64,000 nucleotides of DNA from Clostridiaceae bacterium (GCA_902363735.1 CABJBA010000001.1:1054001-1118000); one strand, 5' to 3'; numbered from the stretch's first letter, positions 54,356 through 63,032 are shown. Notes: generated by a model not told the origin, from the letters alone. Translations and numbers: made by a program.

Positions 54356-55684
54356 TCATTGGCCCGTTTCTGGGGATGACGGTTTCTTTTCGGACTTTAG
54401 GGAAAGAATGCCGATATTTTGGGGAGCGATGCGGGAAACGACTGCATCGATGCTTCCGTCACGGATTCTCAACCGGATTTTTTCTCCGGGCTTTATCTGT
54501 TTTACGGATTCTATGGGTCGATGAGTTTCATCGGTTGCAAATCCGTATCCGCCTACAATCCGCTTTAAGGGCGAACCGGCTTCTAAACGGCTGGCTAAAA
54601 GTTCCAGCCTGTGCCTGTCCCGGACAGTTTGTTTTTCTATGAGAGTTTTCAGGCGGAGTTTTATCTCTGCCGCCTTGGTTCTGTCTGAGGCGGTCATGGA
54701 CAGCATAATGGCCCTCAGCTTTTCCTCTATGTCAGCAAGGCGCTGGCGCTTTTCCCGAAGCTGGCGGCTGGGATCGTAAAATTTCAGTTTCAAATTGTAT
54801 TGCTCTGTACGGAAACGATAGCGCTCTATTTTTCTGTCCATGGTTTTTAAAAGAGTGTTTTTGTAGAGGGCTGTCTGTTCCTGGAATTGATTGTAGTCGA
54901 ATACTGCCAGCTCTGCGGCTGCAGAAGGCGTGGGCGCACGCATGTCAGCCACATAGTCGGCTATGGTCACGTCGGTTTCATGACCTACGGCAGATATGAT
55001 GGGGGTGTTGCATTGGAATATGGCTCTTGCCACGGTTTCTTCATTAAATGCCCACAGATCTTCAATGGAACCGCCGCCCCGGCCTATGATTAAGATATCA
55101 AGACCCATCTGATCCAGGGTTTCAATGCCTTTTACGATGCTTTCCTTGGCCCGTTCGCCTTGGACCATGGCTGGGTAGAGGAAAAGCTGAACGTATGGGT
55201 TTCTTCTGGATGAGATGTTTATGATGTCACGGATTGCAGCTCCTGTGGAGGCTGTGACGATTCCTACGGTTTTTGCGTATTGTGGGATTGGCTTCTTGTA
55301 TTCTGGGGAGAACATTCCCATTTCTTCTAATTCATCACGCAGCTTTTGAAATTTTTCGAATAAATTCCCTAAGCCTTCTTTTGTAATTTCCTGAGCGTAG
55401 AGCTGGTATCTTCCGTCACGCTCGTATACCTCTATACTGCCCTTGGCTGTGATTTGCTGACCTTCCTCCAGTTTGAAAGCAAGGCCCTTCCGGTAACCGG
55501 CGAACATGACGGCTGCAATGGAGGAGTTTCCATCTTTCAGAGTGAAATAAATGTGACCGGAGGTGTGGTATTTGCAGTTTGAGACCTCGCCTTTGACGGA
55601 AATCCGGTTCAGGGCAAAATCCTGGGAAAACATGTTTTTAATATAGGCATTGACCTGGGAAACGGAATATACGCCGCCAGCCAT
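54356..55684 (-). CDS. xseA: Exodeoxyribonuclease VII large subunit
   Basis: A 442-residue nuclease subunit. An OB-fold domain (about 1-100, with VSQVNAYIKNMF), the catalytic domain (about 125-320) with GRGGGSIEDLWAFNEE and SAVGHETDVTIADYVAD, and a C-terminal coiled coil. It degrades single-stranded DNA to oligonucleotides. The ATG lies one base after the nusB stop, showing a coupled operon. Confidence 0.96.
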   Translation of the reverse strand: MAGGVYSVSQVNAYIKNMFSQDFALNRISVKGEVSNCKYHTSGHIYFTLKDGNSSIAAVMFAGYRKGLAFKLEEGQQITAKGSIEVYERDGRYQLYAQEITKEGLGNLFEKFQKLRDELEEMGMFSPEYKKPIPQYAKTVGIVTASTGAAIRDIINISSRRNPYVQLFLYPAMVQGERAKESIVKGIETLDQMGLDILIIGRGGGSIEDLWAFNEETVARAIFQCNTPIISAVGHETDVTIADYVADMRAPTPSAAAELAVFDYNQFQEQTALYKNTLLKTMDRKIERYRFRTEQYNLKLKFYDPSRQLREKRQRLADIEEKLRAIMLSMTASDRTKAAEIKLRLKTLIEKQTVRDRHRLELLASRLEAGSPLKRIVGGYGFATDETHRPIESVKQIKPGEKIRLRIRDGSIDAVVSRIAPQNIGILSLKSEKKPSSPETGQ

Positions 55685-55685
55685 A

Positions 55686-56129
55686 TTACACCAGCTTTGC
55701 TAAAACTCCGTTGATGAATGCGGGAGCGTCGTCTCTGCCGTATTTTTTGGCTAATTCTACGGCTTCGTTAATAGCAACTTTTTCTGGGACTGTTTCATCA
55801 AACAGGATTTCGTATAAGGCAAGGCGCATAATGGTGAGTTCTGCTTTTCCCATACGTTTTGTTTTCCAGCCTTCGGCTACTTCGTCGATTTTTATGTCTA
55901 ATTCTGGAATCTTCTGGCTGATGGATTGGGTTCTTTCTATTAGATATGAGATATTTTCTTCGCTCATATTAACATCGTGGACGATTTCTTCTTTGCCTTC
56001 TGGGGTTGTATCATCTTCGCTTGGGGCTTCAAAATATTGGATTAACTGCTGGTTTTTCTCCTCCGGGGAGTGGAAATCTGTGCAGAAAAGCATTTTGAAA
56101 CAGTGTTCGCGTAGTTTACTTCTGGTCAT
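55686..56129 (-). CDS. nusB: Transcription antitermination factor NusB
   Basis: A 147-residue helical protein that, with NusE and others, supports rRNA antitermination. It begins [16 protein letters not shown] and ends in the conserved [20 protein letters not shown] region (in short [18 protein letters not shown]). An insertion of acidic residues lies near 35-55. The ATG at 56129 has AGGAGG upstream; the longer frame is not supported. First gene of the nusB - xseA - xseB - ispA - dxs block in this window. Confidence 0.95.
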   Translation of the reverse strand: MTRSKLREHCFKMLFCTDFHSPEEKNQQLIQYFEAPSEDDTTPEGKEEIVHDVNMSEENISYLIERTQSISQKIPELDIKIDEVAEGWKTKRMGKAELTIMRLALYEILFDETVPEKVAINEAVELAKKYGRDDAPAFINGVLAKLV

Positions 56130-56189
56130 TTGGTAATGTCCTCCTGGGTTTATCGTAAGGCCGGGATGTTCGGCGAGTGGAACGATTTG

Positions 56190-56360
56190 TTTGATTGTGC
56201 GGTTTTTAAGTCCGCAGTGCAAGCCATGGAATTCTTTGGATTCCTTGAGAATCCAAAGAATTCCATGGCTCACGGGCGGTCGCCCTATGAAAGAGGAAGT
56301 AAACAAATTTTCTTATGTGCTGGCACAACGAAAATTTGTTTACTTCCTCTTTCGCACTGC
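56190..56360. repeat. Nested foldback element with three hairpins and an outer stem
   Basis: Within the 291-bp gap between nusB and the dehydrogenase gene. Outer stem GCAGTGC (56214-56220) / GCACTGC (56354-56360). Inside: hairpin A with perfect 21-bp arms (56223-56243 / 56249-56269, 5-nt loop); hairpin B GGGC-GCCC (56274-56285); hairpin C with perfect 24-bp arms (56289-56312 / 56330-56353) and an inner TGTGC/GCACA stem. An alternative TGCGG (56198-56202) / CCGCA (56212-56216) stem would compete with the outer stem. No U-tract follows, so this is not a simple terminator. Nothing is coded in the gap. Confidence 0.85.
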
Positions 56361-56420
56361 TCATCGCTTTCGTGAATATTATACCTTACCCCAGTTCTTT
56401 ATACAATAGAAAGTGTACTT

Positions 56421-57317
56421 TTATTCACCTAAAAACTTCCTTATATTATCAATCACCTTTCTGCTCAGTATCTCAAACGCTTGTTTTGTCCTTCCTGCCG
56501 ACGCTTGTACACAAAAGACTCCGGGGTGTTTGATCAATTCTCCTGTTGGGTCTCCCGCTGCCGCTGCAGTGTCACAGGCAAACCGGTTGTTTCCGCTTTC
56601 CAGCCAGTGTTTCAAGTCCTTCGCCTCAAAGGCCGGTCCGATGGAGGTGTTAAATAAAATCTTCCCATTCCCCAGCTTCTTAAACTCTTTTTCATGAAGC
56701 AATATTACATTTTTATTTAAACAGGTAAATATCACCTCATTAAATTCCAGCAATTCATCTAGAGGACGGTATTTCATCCCCTTTTCTTCATATTCTGTTT
56801 TTCGGTTTCTGCTATAATAGGAAATATCAGCTCCCATGAATTTCAATGCCTCTGCAATCATACCGCCGGAAATCCCCATTCCCACGATTCCTACCTTTAG
56901 TCCGGTGATCTCCACCGGGATATCCTTCCACATAGGCCGGTCATATCCATGAAGGAATCGAACCAGTTCGCAGATTGCATATTCCACAACTCCAACATCG
57001 CCGTAATCCCGAACTCCAAGAACTGTAATTCCATGTTCCTCCGCATATGCAATGTCTACATTTGCACTTTCTTTAGAATAAAGACTGCAGCACATTCCTA
57101 CATATTTTATATTAGGGCATGTCTCCAGCACATAACGGCTGATTTTGGATGTATAACTGAGGAGCACTCCGTCGGCATCTCCTATCCTTTTTATGATCTC
57201 ATCATCATCAACTGGTATGTCGTCATACATAACCACTTCTCTGGCGTAATCAAACAGTTCTTTTTCCGCATCTTTCACCAGACTTACGGGTTCAATTGCA
57301 ACTAACTTGTTAAACAT
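56421..57317 (-). CDS. D-2-hydroxyacid dehydrogenase-like protein lacking canonical catalytic residues
   Basis: A 298-residue NAD-dependent D-isomer-specific 2-hydroxyacid dehydrogenase fold. The Rossmann motif is GIVGMGISGGMI (about 143-154). The usual catalytic Glu region (DVFEXEP) reads TAAAAGDPTGE, and the usual His region (PHIAG) reads QASAGRT, so the Glu and His are not in their expected places. It may bind substrate or act by another route. It lies directly downstream of the aspartate-dehydrogenase-like gene (12-bp gap) on the same strand. The start at 57317 follows AAGGAGGT on the minus strand. Confidence 0.8.
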   Translation of the reverse strand: MFNKLVAIEPVSLVKDAEKELFDYAREVVMYDDIPVDDDEIIKRIGDADGVLLSYTSKISRYVLETCPNIKYVGMCCSLYSKESANVDIAYAEEHGITVLGVRDYGDVGVVEYAICELVRFLHGYDRPMWKDIPVEITGLKVGIVGMGISGGMIAEALKFMGADISYYSRNRKTEYEEKGMKYRPLDELLEFNEVIFTCLNKNVILLHEKEFKKLGNGKILFNTSIGPAFEAKDLKHWLESGNNRFACDTAAAAGDPTGELIKHPGVFCVQASAGRTKQAFEILSRKVIDNIRKFLGE

Positions 57318-57329
57318 TTTACAACCTCC

Positions 57330-58112
57330 TTAAAATACGATAGGGGAAACGATGTTCTGTAATACTGCCACAACACTCCAGCCTGCAATTTCACTGGTGC
57401 TTGAATAAATGTCCACAACAGCCTTGATTCCTTCCATTTCTGCAGTGATTCTGTGGTCATCTCCCATCATTCCAGGAACGCTGTTTATGCTTACATTTGT
57501 ATTCTCAGGTCCGTTGGTAGCAAGAGAGGCGGCTACCGCCACATTGACCTGGGTAGGAAGCAGTTGGATGGCGCCTTTTGCATTTCCCTCAAACACTGTG
57601 GTTTCTTCCTCATCTGTCATAAGATGTTCTTCAAAAAGCGGCGTATTCCTTAAAGCCTGAGCTCCCTTCCATGTATCGAACCTGGTTGATGCGCCCATTA
57701 AAGTGACAGTGCGCAGCACATCGAATCCGCCTATGGCTCCTGAAGCCAGATACACTCTGGTTCCATAATCTGCTGCTGTTTTCTTTACTTTTTCATAAAA
57801 TGATCTTTCCGCAAACGCCCCAATGGATAGTACGATCAGATTGGATCCATTTGACAGAATCTTCTCTGTCATAGTTTTCACTGCCTCTACCGATGCTGCC
57901 TCCGCAATATAGTCCGGTTTTAATTCCAGCAGTTCTTCAATGCTTTCACAGGCTCTGCAGCCACTTCCGGCTTCCAGGGATTCTGTTTTTTCCCGGCTTC
58001 TTCCTACTATTCCTACCAGTTCATATTCAGGCAGCAAACCTTCTTTCCAAGCCTTTACAACAACCTCTCCCAGATATCCGTTTCCTAATATTCCCAATTT
58101 TAGCTTACTCAT
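57330..58112 (-). CDS. Aspartate dehydrogenase-like protein (DUF108 family)
   Basis: A 260-residue NAD(P)-binding protein similar to L-aspartate dehydrogenase. N-terminal Rossmann motif GILGNGYLGEVV (about 7-18), the DUF108 segment LYLASGAIGGFDVLR type (in short SGAIGGFDVLR, near 126-136) and NVAVAASLA with conserved residues. Aspartate dehydrogenase makes iminoaspartate or oxaloacetate; the substrate here is inferred. AAGGAGG precedes the ATG at 58112; the upstream frame is longer. Forms a two-gene unit with the dehydrogenase-like gene. Confidence 0.82.
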   Translation of the reverse strand: MSKLKLGILGNGYLGEVVVKAWKEGLLPEYELVGIVGRSREKTESLEAGSGCRACESIEELLELKPDYIAEAASVEAVKTMTEKILSNGSNLIVLSIGAFAERSFYEKVKKTAADYGTRVYLASGAIGGFDVLRTVTLMGASTRFDTWKGAQALRNTPLFEEHLMTDEEETTVFEGNAKGAIQLLPTQVNVAVAASLATNGPENTNVSINSVPGMMGDDHRITAEMEGIKAVVDIYSSTSEIAGWSVVAVLQNIVSPIVF

Positions 58113-58185
58113 GACAGCCTCCTTCTTCTTTAGACATTTAACTTTCATTATAAGTCCTGTCCCATTCTATTACAAGGGTAATTCC

Positions 58186-58228
58186 AAAAGAAAAGCGGAG
58201 AGTGACTTTTAAGGTCTGCTCTCCGCTT
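58186..58228 (-). terminator. Terminator of the asp23 gene
   Basis: AAGCGGAGAG (58193-58202) pairs with CTCTCCGCTT (58219-58228); on the minus strand followed by TTTTCTTTT. Confidence 0.85.
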
Positions 58229-58242
58229 CGGAATTTTAATAT

Positions 58243-58629
58243 CTACTTGCTTTCTTCCAGGGCAACTCCGGCAATCTTGATGTTTACATCCAGAACCGTT
58301 AAGCCTGTCATGTTCTCAATTGCATTTTGAACTTTTTCCTGTACCTTCTCACTGACAGTGGGTATGCTGTAACCGTATTTGATGTTTAAAGATAAGTCAA
58401 CAGACACATGCTCTTCTGTCAGCTCAACCTTCACACCTTTGGATAAATTCTTCATACCCAGCTTTGCAACCAGCTCATTGGTAATATTGCCTGCCATGGA
58501 ATCCACGCCATCCACTTCAGTCGCAGCCAGACCTGCGATAATAGCCACCACATCGTCTGCAATCTGCACTTCACCGATTTTATCTTTTTCATATACCTTG
58601 TGAGTATTTCTGCTTTCAACTTCTGCCAC
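58243..58629 (-). CDS. Asp23/Gls24-family envelope stress protein
   Basis: A 128-residue cytoplasmic or membrane-associated protein of the Asp23 family, with IGEVQIADDVVAIIAGLAA (about 18-36), TEVDGVDSMAG, and KYGYSIPTVSEKVQEKVQ. Such proteins affect cell-wall stress and metabolism. The start is taken as GTG at 58629, eight bases after GGAGGG; a GTG at 58647 overlaps that site. It sits directly downstream of spoIIIAH, as in other clostridia. Confidence 0.9.
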   Translation of the reverse strand: MAEVESRNTHKVYEKDKIGEVQIADDVVAIIAGLAATEVDGVDSMAGNITNELVAKLGMKNLSKGVKVELTEEHVSVDLSLNIKYGYSIPTVSEKVQEKVQNAIENMTGLTVLDVNIKIAGVALEESK

Positions 58630-58707
58630 AGCGATTCCCTCCTGCACTAATATTGTGTATTCTATGGAATCATTATAGCAAAATAAGCCGTTGTTTGCAA
58701 AGGATTT

Positions 58708-59478
58708 TTACTCTTCCAGCTTCATCAGGGTAATAACGATATTTTCTGCCCCTACTTCGGCTTTTCTTTTTACGATGTCCTCAATCTGGGCTCTTTGAGG
58801 ATCAGTGATACCAGAAGCATTAATTACTACATCTACCTTCCCGCCGGAAATGCTGACCACTGGGTCTGCAAAGCCCTTGGCAAGAAGAAGGGTTTCTGCT
58901 GCATTCTCTTTTTCAGAAACTGCTGTCATCTCAATCATCTCCTGGATGGCCTGCTGCTTGGCGGCTTCTTCCAGGTTTGGATTGTTGATTAAATTCATTA
59001 ATGTTTCTTTATTTCTGGCTCTTACCTGCTCCCGGCTCAACTGGACGCTGGATATGTAATCCGAAACATTCATTCCGCTGGTAAGAACTGCCTCTCCCGG
59101 GTTGTCAAGCCCTGCTGCCTGAGGTTCGCCGCTTCCTGCTTCTCCCTCTGCTGCCTGAGAAGACTCTGCTGCTGCAAGCTGGTCAATGTCCTCTGGATCC
59201 TGGTCAAGACTTGCTATTTCCTGGGTCACATCACTTTCTGCAATTGCCTGATTCTCCGCTAAAATATCTTCTTCAGAAATGTCCGTGATTCCTGCTTCAT
59301 AAACATCTGTTGCGGAAGCCAGCTCCTGCTTTCCTGCGTAATTTAAATATCCTGCTGCTGCTATCATAACGGCCAGCGTAGTGATGATAATCTGGTTTCT
59401 TCTAAACAGTTTCTTCATATCCATTTTCTTTGGGGTCTTTGGGACTTTAGGTTCTTTGCTTGTTTTCCAACTTCTCAT
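58708..59478 (-). CDS. spoIIIAH: Stage III sporulation protein AH
   Basis: A 256-residue protein of the mother-cell side of the SpoIIIA-SpoIIQ channel. It has one transmembrane segment (about 30-47), an acidic linker (about 50-135), and an EscJ/YscJ-like ring-building domain (about 140-255, with GFADPVVSISGGKVDVVI, in short FADPVVSISGGKVDVV). AAGGAG precedes the ATG at 59478; an in-frame GTG at 59487 is weaker. Last gene of the operon, 15 bp after spoIIIAG. Confidence 0.94.
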   Translation of the reverse strand: MRSWKTSKEPKVPKTPKKMDMKKLFRRNQIIITTLAVMIAAAGYLNYAGKQELASATDVYEAGITDISEEDILAENQAIAESDVTQEIASLDQDPEDIDQLAAAESSQAAEGEAGSGEPQAAGLDNPGEAVLTSGMNVSDYISSVQLSREQVRARNKETLMNLINNPNLEEAAKQQAIQEMIEMTAVSEKENAAETLLLAKGFADPVVSISGGKVDVVINASGITDPQRAQIEDIVKRKAEVGAENIVITLMKLEE

Positions 59479-59493
59479 ACCTGACACTCCTTT

Positions 59494-60096
59494 TTATTCC
59501 ACCCTCTTTAATACTTTTATTTTATGTGGGGGCAGGTTAAATAATGCTTCCATGGCACTGGAAATTTCAGCTTTTACCGTAGGACTGCCTCCGCCCTGGG
59601 CACTGATAACGATTCCTTCTATTTCCGGTCGTATCTCCTTCTCCACAATGGGAGCCGTATTTTCTCCTGATCCGGTCAAAATAGTGCTTTCCTGCTGTTC
59701 TGAACTGGTAATCTTTCTGGTCCCCCCCGAGCTGTCTTTTTCATCTGTAGAAGAATCCGAACTGTTTTTATCAACCCGAAGCACCTTTTCCTCTGAGGAT
59801 TTCAGCACGATCATCACTTCTGCCTGACCCACTCCTTCCACAGTTTTCAAGATTTTTTTTACCCTGTCCTCCAACTGCTCCTCATAAGTCTGGCCTGCCG
59901 CTGCTGCCACAGCCATTTCCCCCTCTTCCAGTCCCCCTGCAAGTCCATGGGCCATGGTTGGATTGTGGTTTTCTGCTGCCGTTTCCTGTTTTCCGTTTAA
60001 AACCGAGCCTGCAGGAAATGTAAGGATCAGGATTATCACTCCAACCGCCAGCAGGATCAGCCACTTATCCTTTCCCATCTTCCACTTGAATTTCAA
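59494..60096 (-). CDS. spoIIIAG: Stage III sporulation protein AG
   Basis: About 200 residues. One transmembrane segment near residues 14-30, then a linker and a ring-building (RBM) domain with VGQAEVMIVLKSSEEKVL and SPTVKAEISSAMEALFNLPPHK, in short VKAEISSAMEALF. SpoIIIAG forms a large ring in the mother-cell membrane. The start is uncertain: TTG at 60096 lies nine bases after GGAGG; ATGs at 60078 and 60117 are alternatives. It overlaps the 3' end of spoIIIAF. Confidence 0.9.
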   Translation of the reverse strand: MKFKWKMGKDKWLILLAVGVIILILTFPAGSVLNGKQETAAENHNPTMAHGLAGGLEEGEMAVAAAAGQTYEEQLEDRVKKILKTVEGVGQAEVMIVLKSSEEKVLRVDKNSSDSSTDEKDSSGGTRKITSSEQQESTILTGSGENTAPIVEKEIRPEIEGIVISAQGGGSPTVKAEISSAMEALFNLPPHKIKVLKRVE

Positions 60097-60703
60097 TATC
60101 CTGTTCCTCCAAATCATAATATTCCCCTATCCTCCTTCTAAGACCAGAAAGCTGTAAATTTTCTTCCTGCCTTTTCTCCTCGCTCCTTTTTGTTTCTTCT
60201 TCTGCAATTTTTACTTCCTCTACTTTTTCTATTTTTTCCACCGGAACCACTCCTCCTGTCTCTCCTTGTTCCTCCTTTACAGTCAGGATCATAAAAACAC
60301 TTAAAACATGGCAAAAGGTACTGCTTTCCTGATCCTGGTCTATTTCTGCCCTGACCTCCCTCCAGCTAAATCCCGCCGTCTCCGCCATGGAAGCCAAATC
60401 CGTTTCCACCGCTTCCTCATAGCCTGATATCAGCGTTTTCAGTCTTTTATCCTCCATCTTGGAAATCTCGCCTTTCAACTCCCCGGCTTCCTTCTTAATG
60501 CTGATGGATTCAAAATAATAGGCCATGGTATTTTCAAGTCTTAATCCTCCCGTAACAGGCTTTAATACCAGGAGAATCAAGACCATACCTGCAAAAAACC
60601 TGATGTATTTTTCATATTTTTTATTTGGAAGAAGGTTGGAGACCACAGTTATAAAAATCAGGTAATAAGCAATATTCCGTATCCATTCAAATAAGTTTTC
60701 CAT
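60065..60703 (-). CDS. spoIIIAF: Stage III sporulation protein AF
   Basis: A 212-residue membrane protein. Two N-terminal hydrophobic segments (about 8-25 and 34-52) flank a KYEKYIRFFAGM loop, followed by a soluble ring-building-like domain with charged Glu/Lys repeats near 170-190. Start ATG 60703 is 5 bp after the spoIIIAE stop; a GTG overlapping the stop (60712) is possible. Confidence 0.9.
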   Translation of the reverse strand: MENLFEWIRNIAYYLIFITVVSNLLPNKKYEKYIRFFAGMVLILLVLKPVTGGLRLENTMAYYFESISIKKEAGELKGEISKMEDKRLKTLISGYEEAVETDLASMAETAGFSWREVRAEIDQDQESSTFCHVLSVFMILTVKEEQGETGGVVPVEKIEKVEEVKIAEEETKRSEEKRQEENLQLSGLRRRIGEYYDLEEQDIEIQVEDGKG

Positions 60704-60708
60704 TTCAC

Positions 60709-61887
60709 TCACCCGGTATAATAAGTCACATTAGTAGAGGCACATACCAGCGCTATGGTAATGATAAACAGGAGAATTCCAGAAGTTGCCACAGATAGCA
60801 GCATCTTGTGGGCCTTTGCCATATCAGAAATACAGGAAACGATCCTCTTATCACATACCGGCTGCAAAAGAGCTGCAACGCACTGATATAAAACCATGAG
60901 AACTGCCAGCTTAATCAAAGGAATAAGGGCTATGATCAGAAGCACGATAATTCCGGCAGCACCAATGGTGTTTTTTATAACAACCCCGGACCCTAATACC
61001 ATCTGAGCCACTGAGCTGACTCCCTGTCCGATGCCGGGAATGGCTCCGATCAGCTTTTGAACCGCCCCGGTTTTCATAGAGTCTACATAAGGCAGAACCA
61101 TGGACTGAATAATGTGGAAACCCAGCACGACTCCCACCAAGGTCTTAAGCCCCCAGGAAATCACCTGCTCCAAAAGACCGTTCAGCTTTGACAGCATATC
61201 TTCCCTTGCAATGTGACCTGCCATAACAAGAAGGGCATAGCACCGGATAAGAGGCAGAAGAACTTGTCCAAAAAGCCACTGGGCGGCGGACACTGCAAAT
61301 AAGGTGAACTCATAAGAAGCCACTGCCGAAGCGCTGCTTCCTGCAAATGCCGCCGCCAGAAAATAAGCCGGCATCAATGCCCTCATAAAATCCAGAATCT
61401 GATTGGACACCTCTGCCGCAATGGTGACGCTGGTAAAAAAACTGGCTGCCAGCAAAGTAAATAAAAGCAGATAGGTGACGAAAAACCCTGTTTCCGAAAT
61501 CTGACTACCTGTAAATATATTGGAAAAATTAGAAAACACAGCCCCAATAATTCCAAGAACCAGAATCTGCCCAATCATCCGCCCGCTGCTTCTCACTTCT
61601 CCTATAAGCAGATCCTTAAGAGCATCAGCGGCCTGTCCCATAACTTCATTTAACTTCCCTTCCATTAAAGCTGTCATAAGCTGCTTAAAGGAAAGATTTG
61701 TCACCTTCTCCCCCTTCATGTTGTCCAGAAAATTCTGAATATCGGTCAAATCATACTGGTCCATTCCTATATCAACAGCCTGACTTCCCCCCGTCTCCTG
61801 TTCCCAGGACATCTCAGCCCCAAAACATTCCCTGCTAAAAAGCAGCATAGGAAGAAGGAACACTAGAAAAAGAAGTGTATTCTTCAT
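60709..61887 (-). CDS. spoIIIAE: Stage III sporulation protein AE
   Basis: A 392-residue polytopic membrane protein with an N-terminal signal-like segment (about 1-22) and about eight further helices. It carries the conserved RALMPAYFLAAAFAGSSASAVASYEFT region (in short MPAYFLAAAFAGSSASA, about 160-176) and IGAIPGIGQGVSSVAQM. It is part of the SpoIIIA complex. AGGAGG precedes the ATG at 61887. It overlaps spoIIIAD only if the longer frame (61905) is used. Confidence 0.94.
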   Translation of the reverse strand: MKNTLLFLVFLLPMLLFSRECFGAEMSWEQETGGSQAVDIGMDQYDLTDIQNFLDNMKGEKVTNLSFKQLMTALMEGKLNEVMGQAADALKDLLIGEVRSSGRMIGQILVLGIIGAVFSNFSNIFTGSQISETGFFVTYLLLFTLLAASFFTSVTIAAEVSNQILDFMRALMPAYFLAAAFAGSSASAVASYEFTLFAVSAAQWLFGQVLLPLIRCYALLVMAGHIAREDMLSKLNGLLEQVISWGLKTLVGVVLGFHIIQSMVLPYVDSMKTGAVQKLIGAIPGIGQGVSSVAQMVLGSGVVIKNTIGAAGIIVLLIIALIPLIKLAVLMVLYQCVAALLQPVCDKRIVSCISDMAKAHKMLLSVATSGILLFIITIALVCASTNVTYYTG

Positions 61888-61901
61888 GGCGCAGCCTCCT
61901 G

Positions 61902-62288
61902 TCATGCTGAAAATTTCTGCAGAGTTTCAATAAGTGCCAGCAAAATGGGCATACTGACTGCCAGAACAGACAGCTTTCCAAATATTTCGATCTGAGTGCC
62001 CACAGCTCCGTATCCTGCGTCCTTACATATTCCCGATGCAAATTCCGCAATATAAGTAATTCCTACCATTTTTAACAAGGTAGATAAATAGACACTGTTA
62101 ATTTTAATATAGGTCTGGATCTCCTTCATGGTTTCCAGAATGGCCGTCAGCTTTCCCATGCCGTAAAAGAAGATAAAAAATCCTGCGGCTATAATCAGAT
62201 ATGTTCCATATTCTCCTTTTACTCCCTTTAAAGAAACCGCCAAAAGCACTGCTGCAATTCCTACTGCCGCTATAGTCATTACCGTCAT
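61902..62288 (-). CDS. spoIIIAD: Stage III sporulation protein AD
   Basis: A 128-residue membrane protein with about four hydrophobic helices, including GTYLIIAAGFFIFFYGMGKL, in short AAGFFIFFYGMGKL (about 33-46), and the conserved YIAEFASGICKDAGYGAVG segment. Contributes to the SpoIIIA complex. A weak GGTGAGAAA precedes the ATG at 62288. Confidence 0.92.
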   Translation of the reverse strand: MTVMTIAAVGIAAVLLAVSLKGVKGEYGTYLIIAAGFFIFFYGMGKLTAILETMKEIQTYIKINSVYLSTLLKMVGITYIAEFASGICKDAGYGAVGTQIEIFGKLSVLAVSMPILLALIETLQKFSA

Positions 62289-62296
62289 TTTCTCAC

Positions 62297-62491
62297 CTAC
62301 AACGCAAACAGATTTTTAATGGATTCAAACAACTGGTAAATGTAAGGCACCATCCAGAATAACACCAGGATCAGCCCCGCAAGGCTTGTTAAAAATGCCT
62401 GTTCTTCCCGCCCGCTATGTTTTAATACCTGGCAGATGACGGAAACCAGGATTCCAACTGCCGCAATTTTAAAAATCAAATTGACCCCCAT
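62297..62491 (-). CDS. spoIIIAC: Stage III sporulation protein AC
   Basis: A 64-residue membrane protein with two hydrophobic helices (about 5-22 and 36-56), with GILVSVICQVLKHSGREEQAFL, in short ICQVLKHSGREEQAF. Typical length. Lies 8 bp upstream of spoIIIAD. Confidence 0.92.
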   Translation of the reverse strand: MGVNLIFKIAAVGILVSVICQVLKHSGREEQAFLTSLAGLILVLFWMVPYIYQLFESIKNLFAL

Positions 62492-62501
62492 GCCATCCTC
62501 C

Positions 62502-63032
62502 TTAATACATGACTATGGTTAGGAACAAACCACCCATAATACCCAGACTGGTATAGAGACGGCTTTTTTCCTGCTTATGTTCTCTCAAATAATCAATGGC
62601 CAGATCAAGCTGCTCCAAATACAAAAGAATATTTCGTTCCTGCATATCCATATCCAAATACCCTAAATGTTCCCCCATGCCCTTTAAATTCAGTTTGTCC
62701 TCCTTAGACAGGCAGACTTCCTTTGGCAGACGGTCGATTTCTTCCTTCCATATATCATAAAAAAGCTCTCCCTGCTGTTTAAAAAGCCGTTCTGCCACCT
62801 GTTCAAATAGATTGCCCATTTCTCCTCCCGCCCTTCTTCCTGTCCGCTCAAATGCCTCCGCCAGAGGAGAATTCCCATAGACGATCTCAGCCTTTAAAAG
62901 AAATATCATTTTTCGCAATTTCTCCACTGTTTTCAAATGTTCATTCCACTGTCCTGCCATAAAAAAACCAAGCCCTGAGCAGGAAATAACAACAAAAACA
63001 GCACCTAAAATCCTAAGCCATCTGTTATCCAT
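62502..63032 (-). CDS. spoIIIAB: Stage III sporulation protein AB
   Basis: A 176-residue protein with an N-terminal transmembrane helix (about 7-27), a GspF-like helical domain with KMIFLLKAEIVYGNSPLAEAF, in short LKAEIVYGNSPLAEAF (about 46-61), and a C-terminal hydrophobic segment. It starts at ATG 63032, with AGGAG upstream, and overlaps the spoIIIAA stop by 8 bp; the longer frame from 63134 is not used. Confidence 0.92.
   Translation of the reverse strand: MDNRWLRILGAVFVVISCSGLGFFMAGQWNEHLKTVEKLRKMIFLLKAEIVYGNSPLAEAFERTGRRAGGEMGNLFEQVAERLFKQQGELFYDIWKEEIDRLPKEVCLSKEDKLNLKGMGEHLGYLDMDMQERNILLYLEQLDLAIDYLREHKQEKSRLYTSLGIMGGLFLTIVMY

Noticed and set aside
54356-56129. Impression of different base use in xseA-nusB
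   Set aside because: Only a visual impression and not measured; the genes are in their normal order, so transfer is not claimed.
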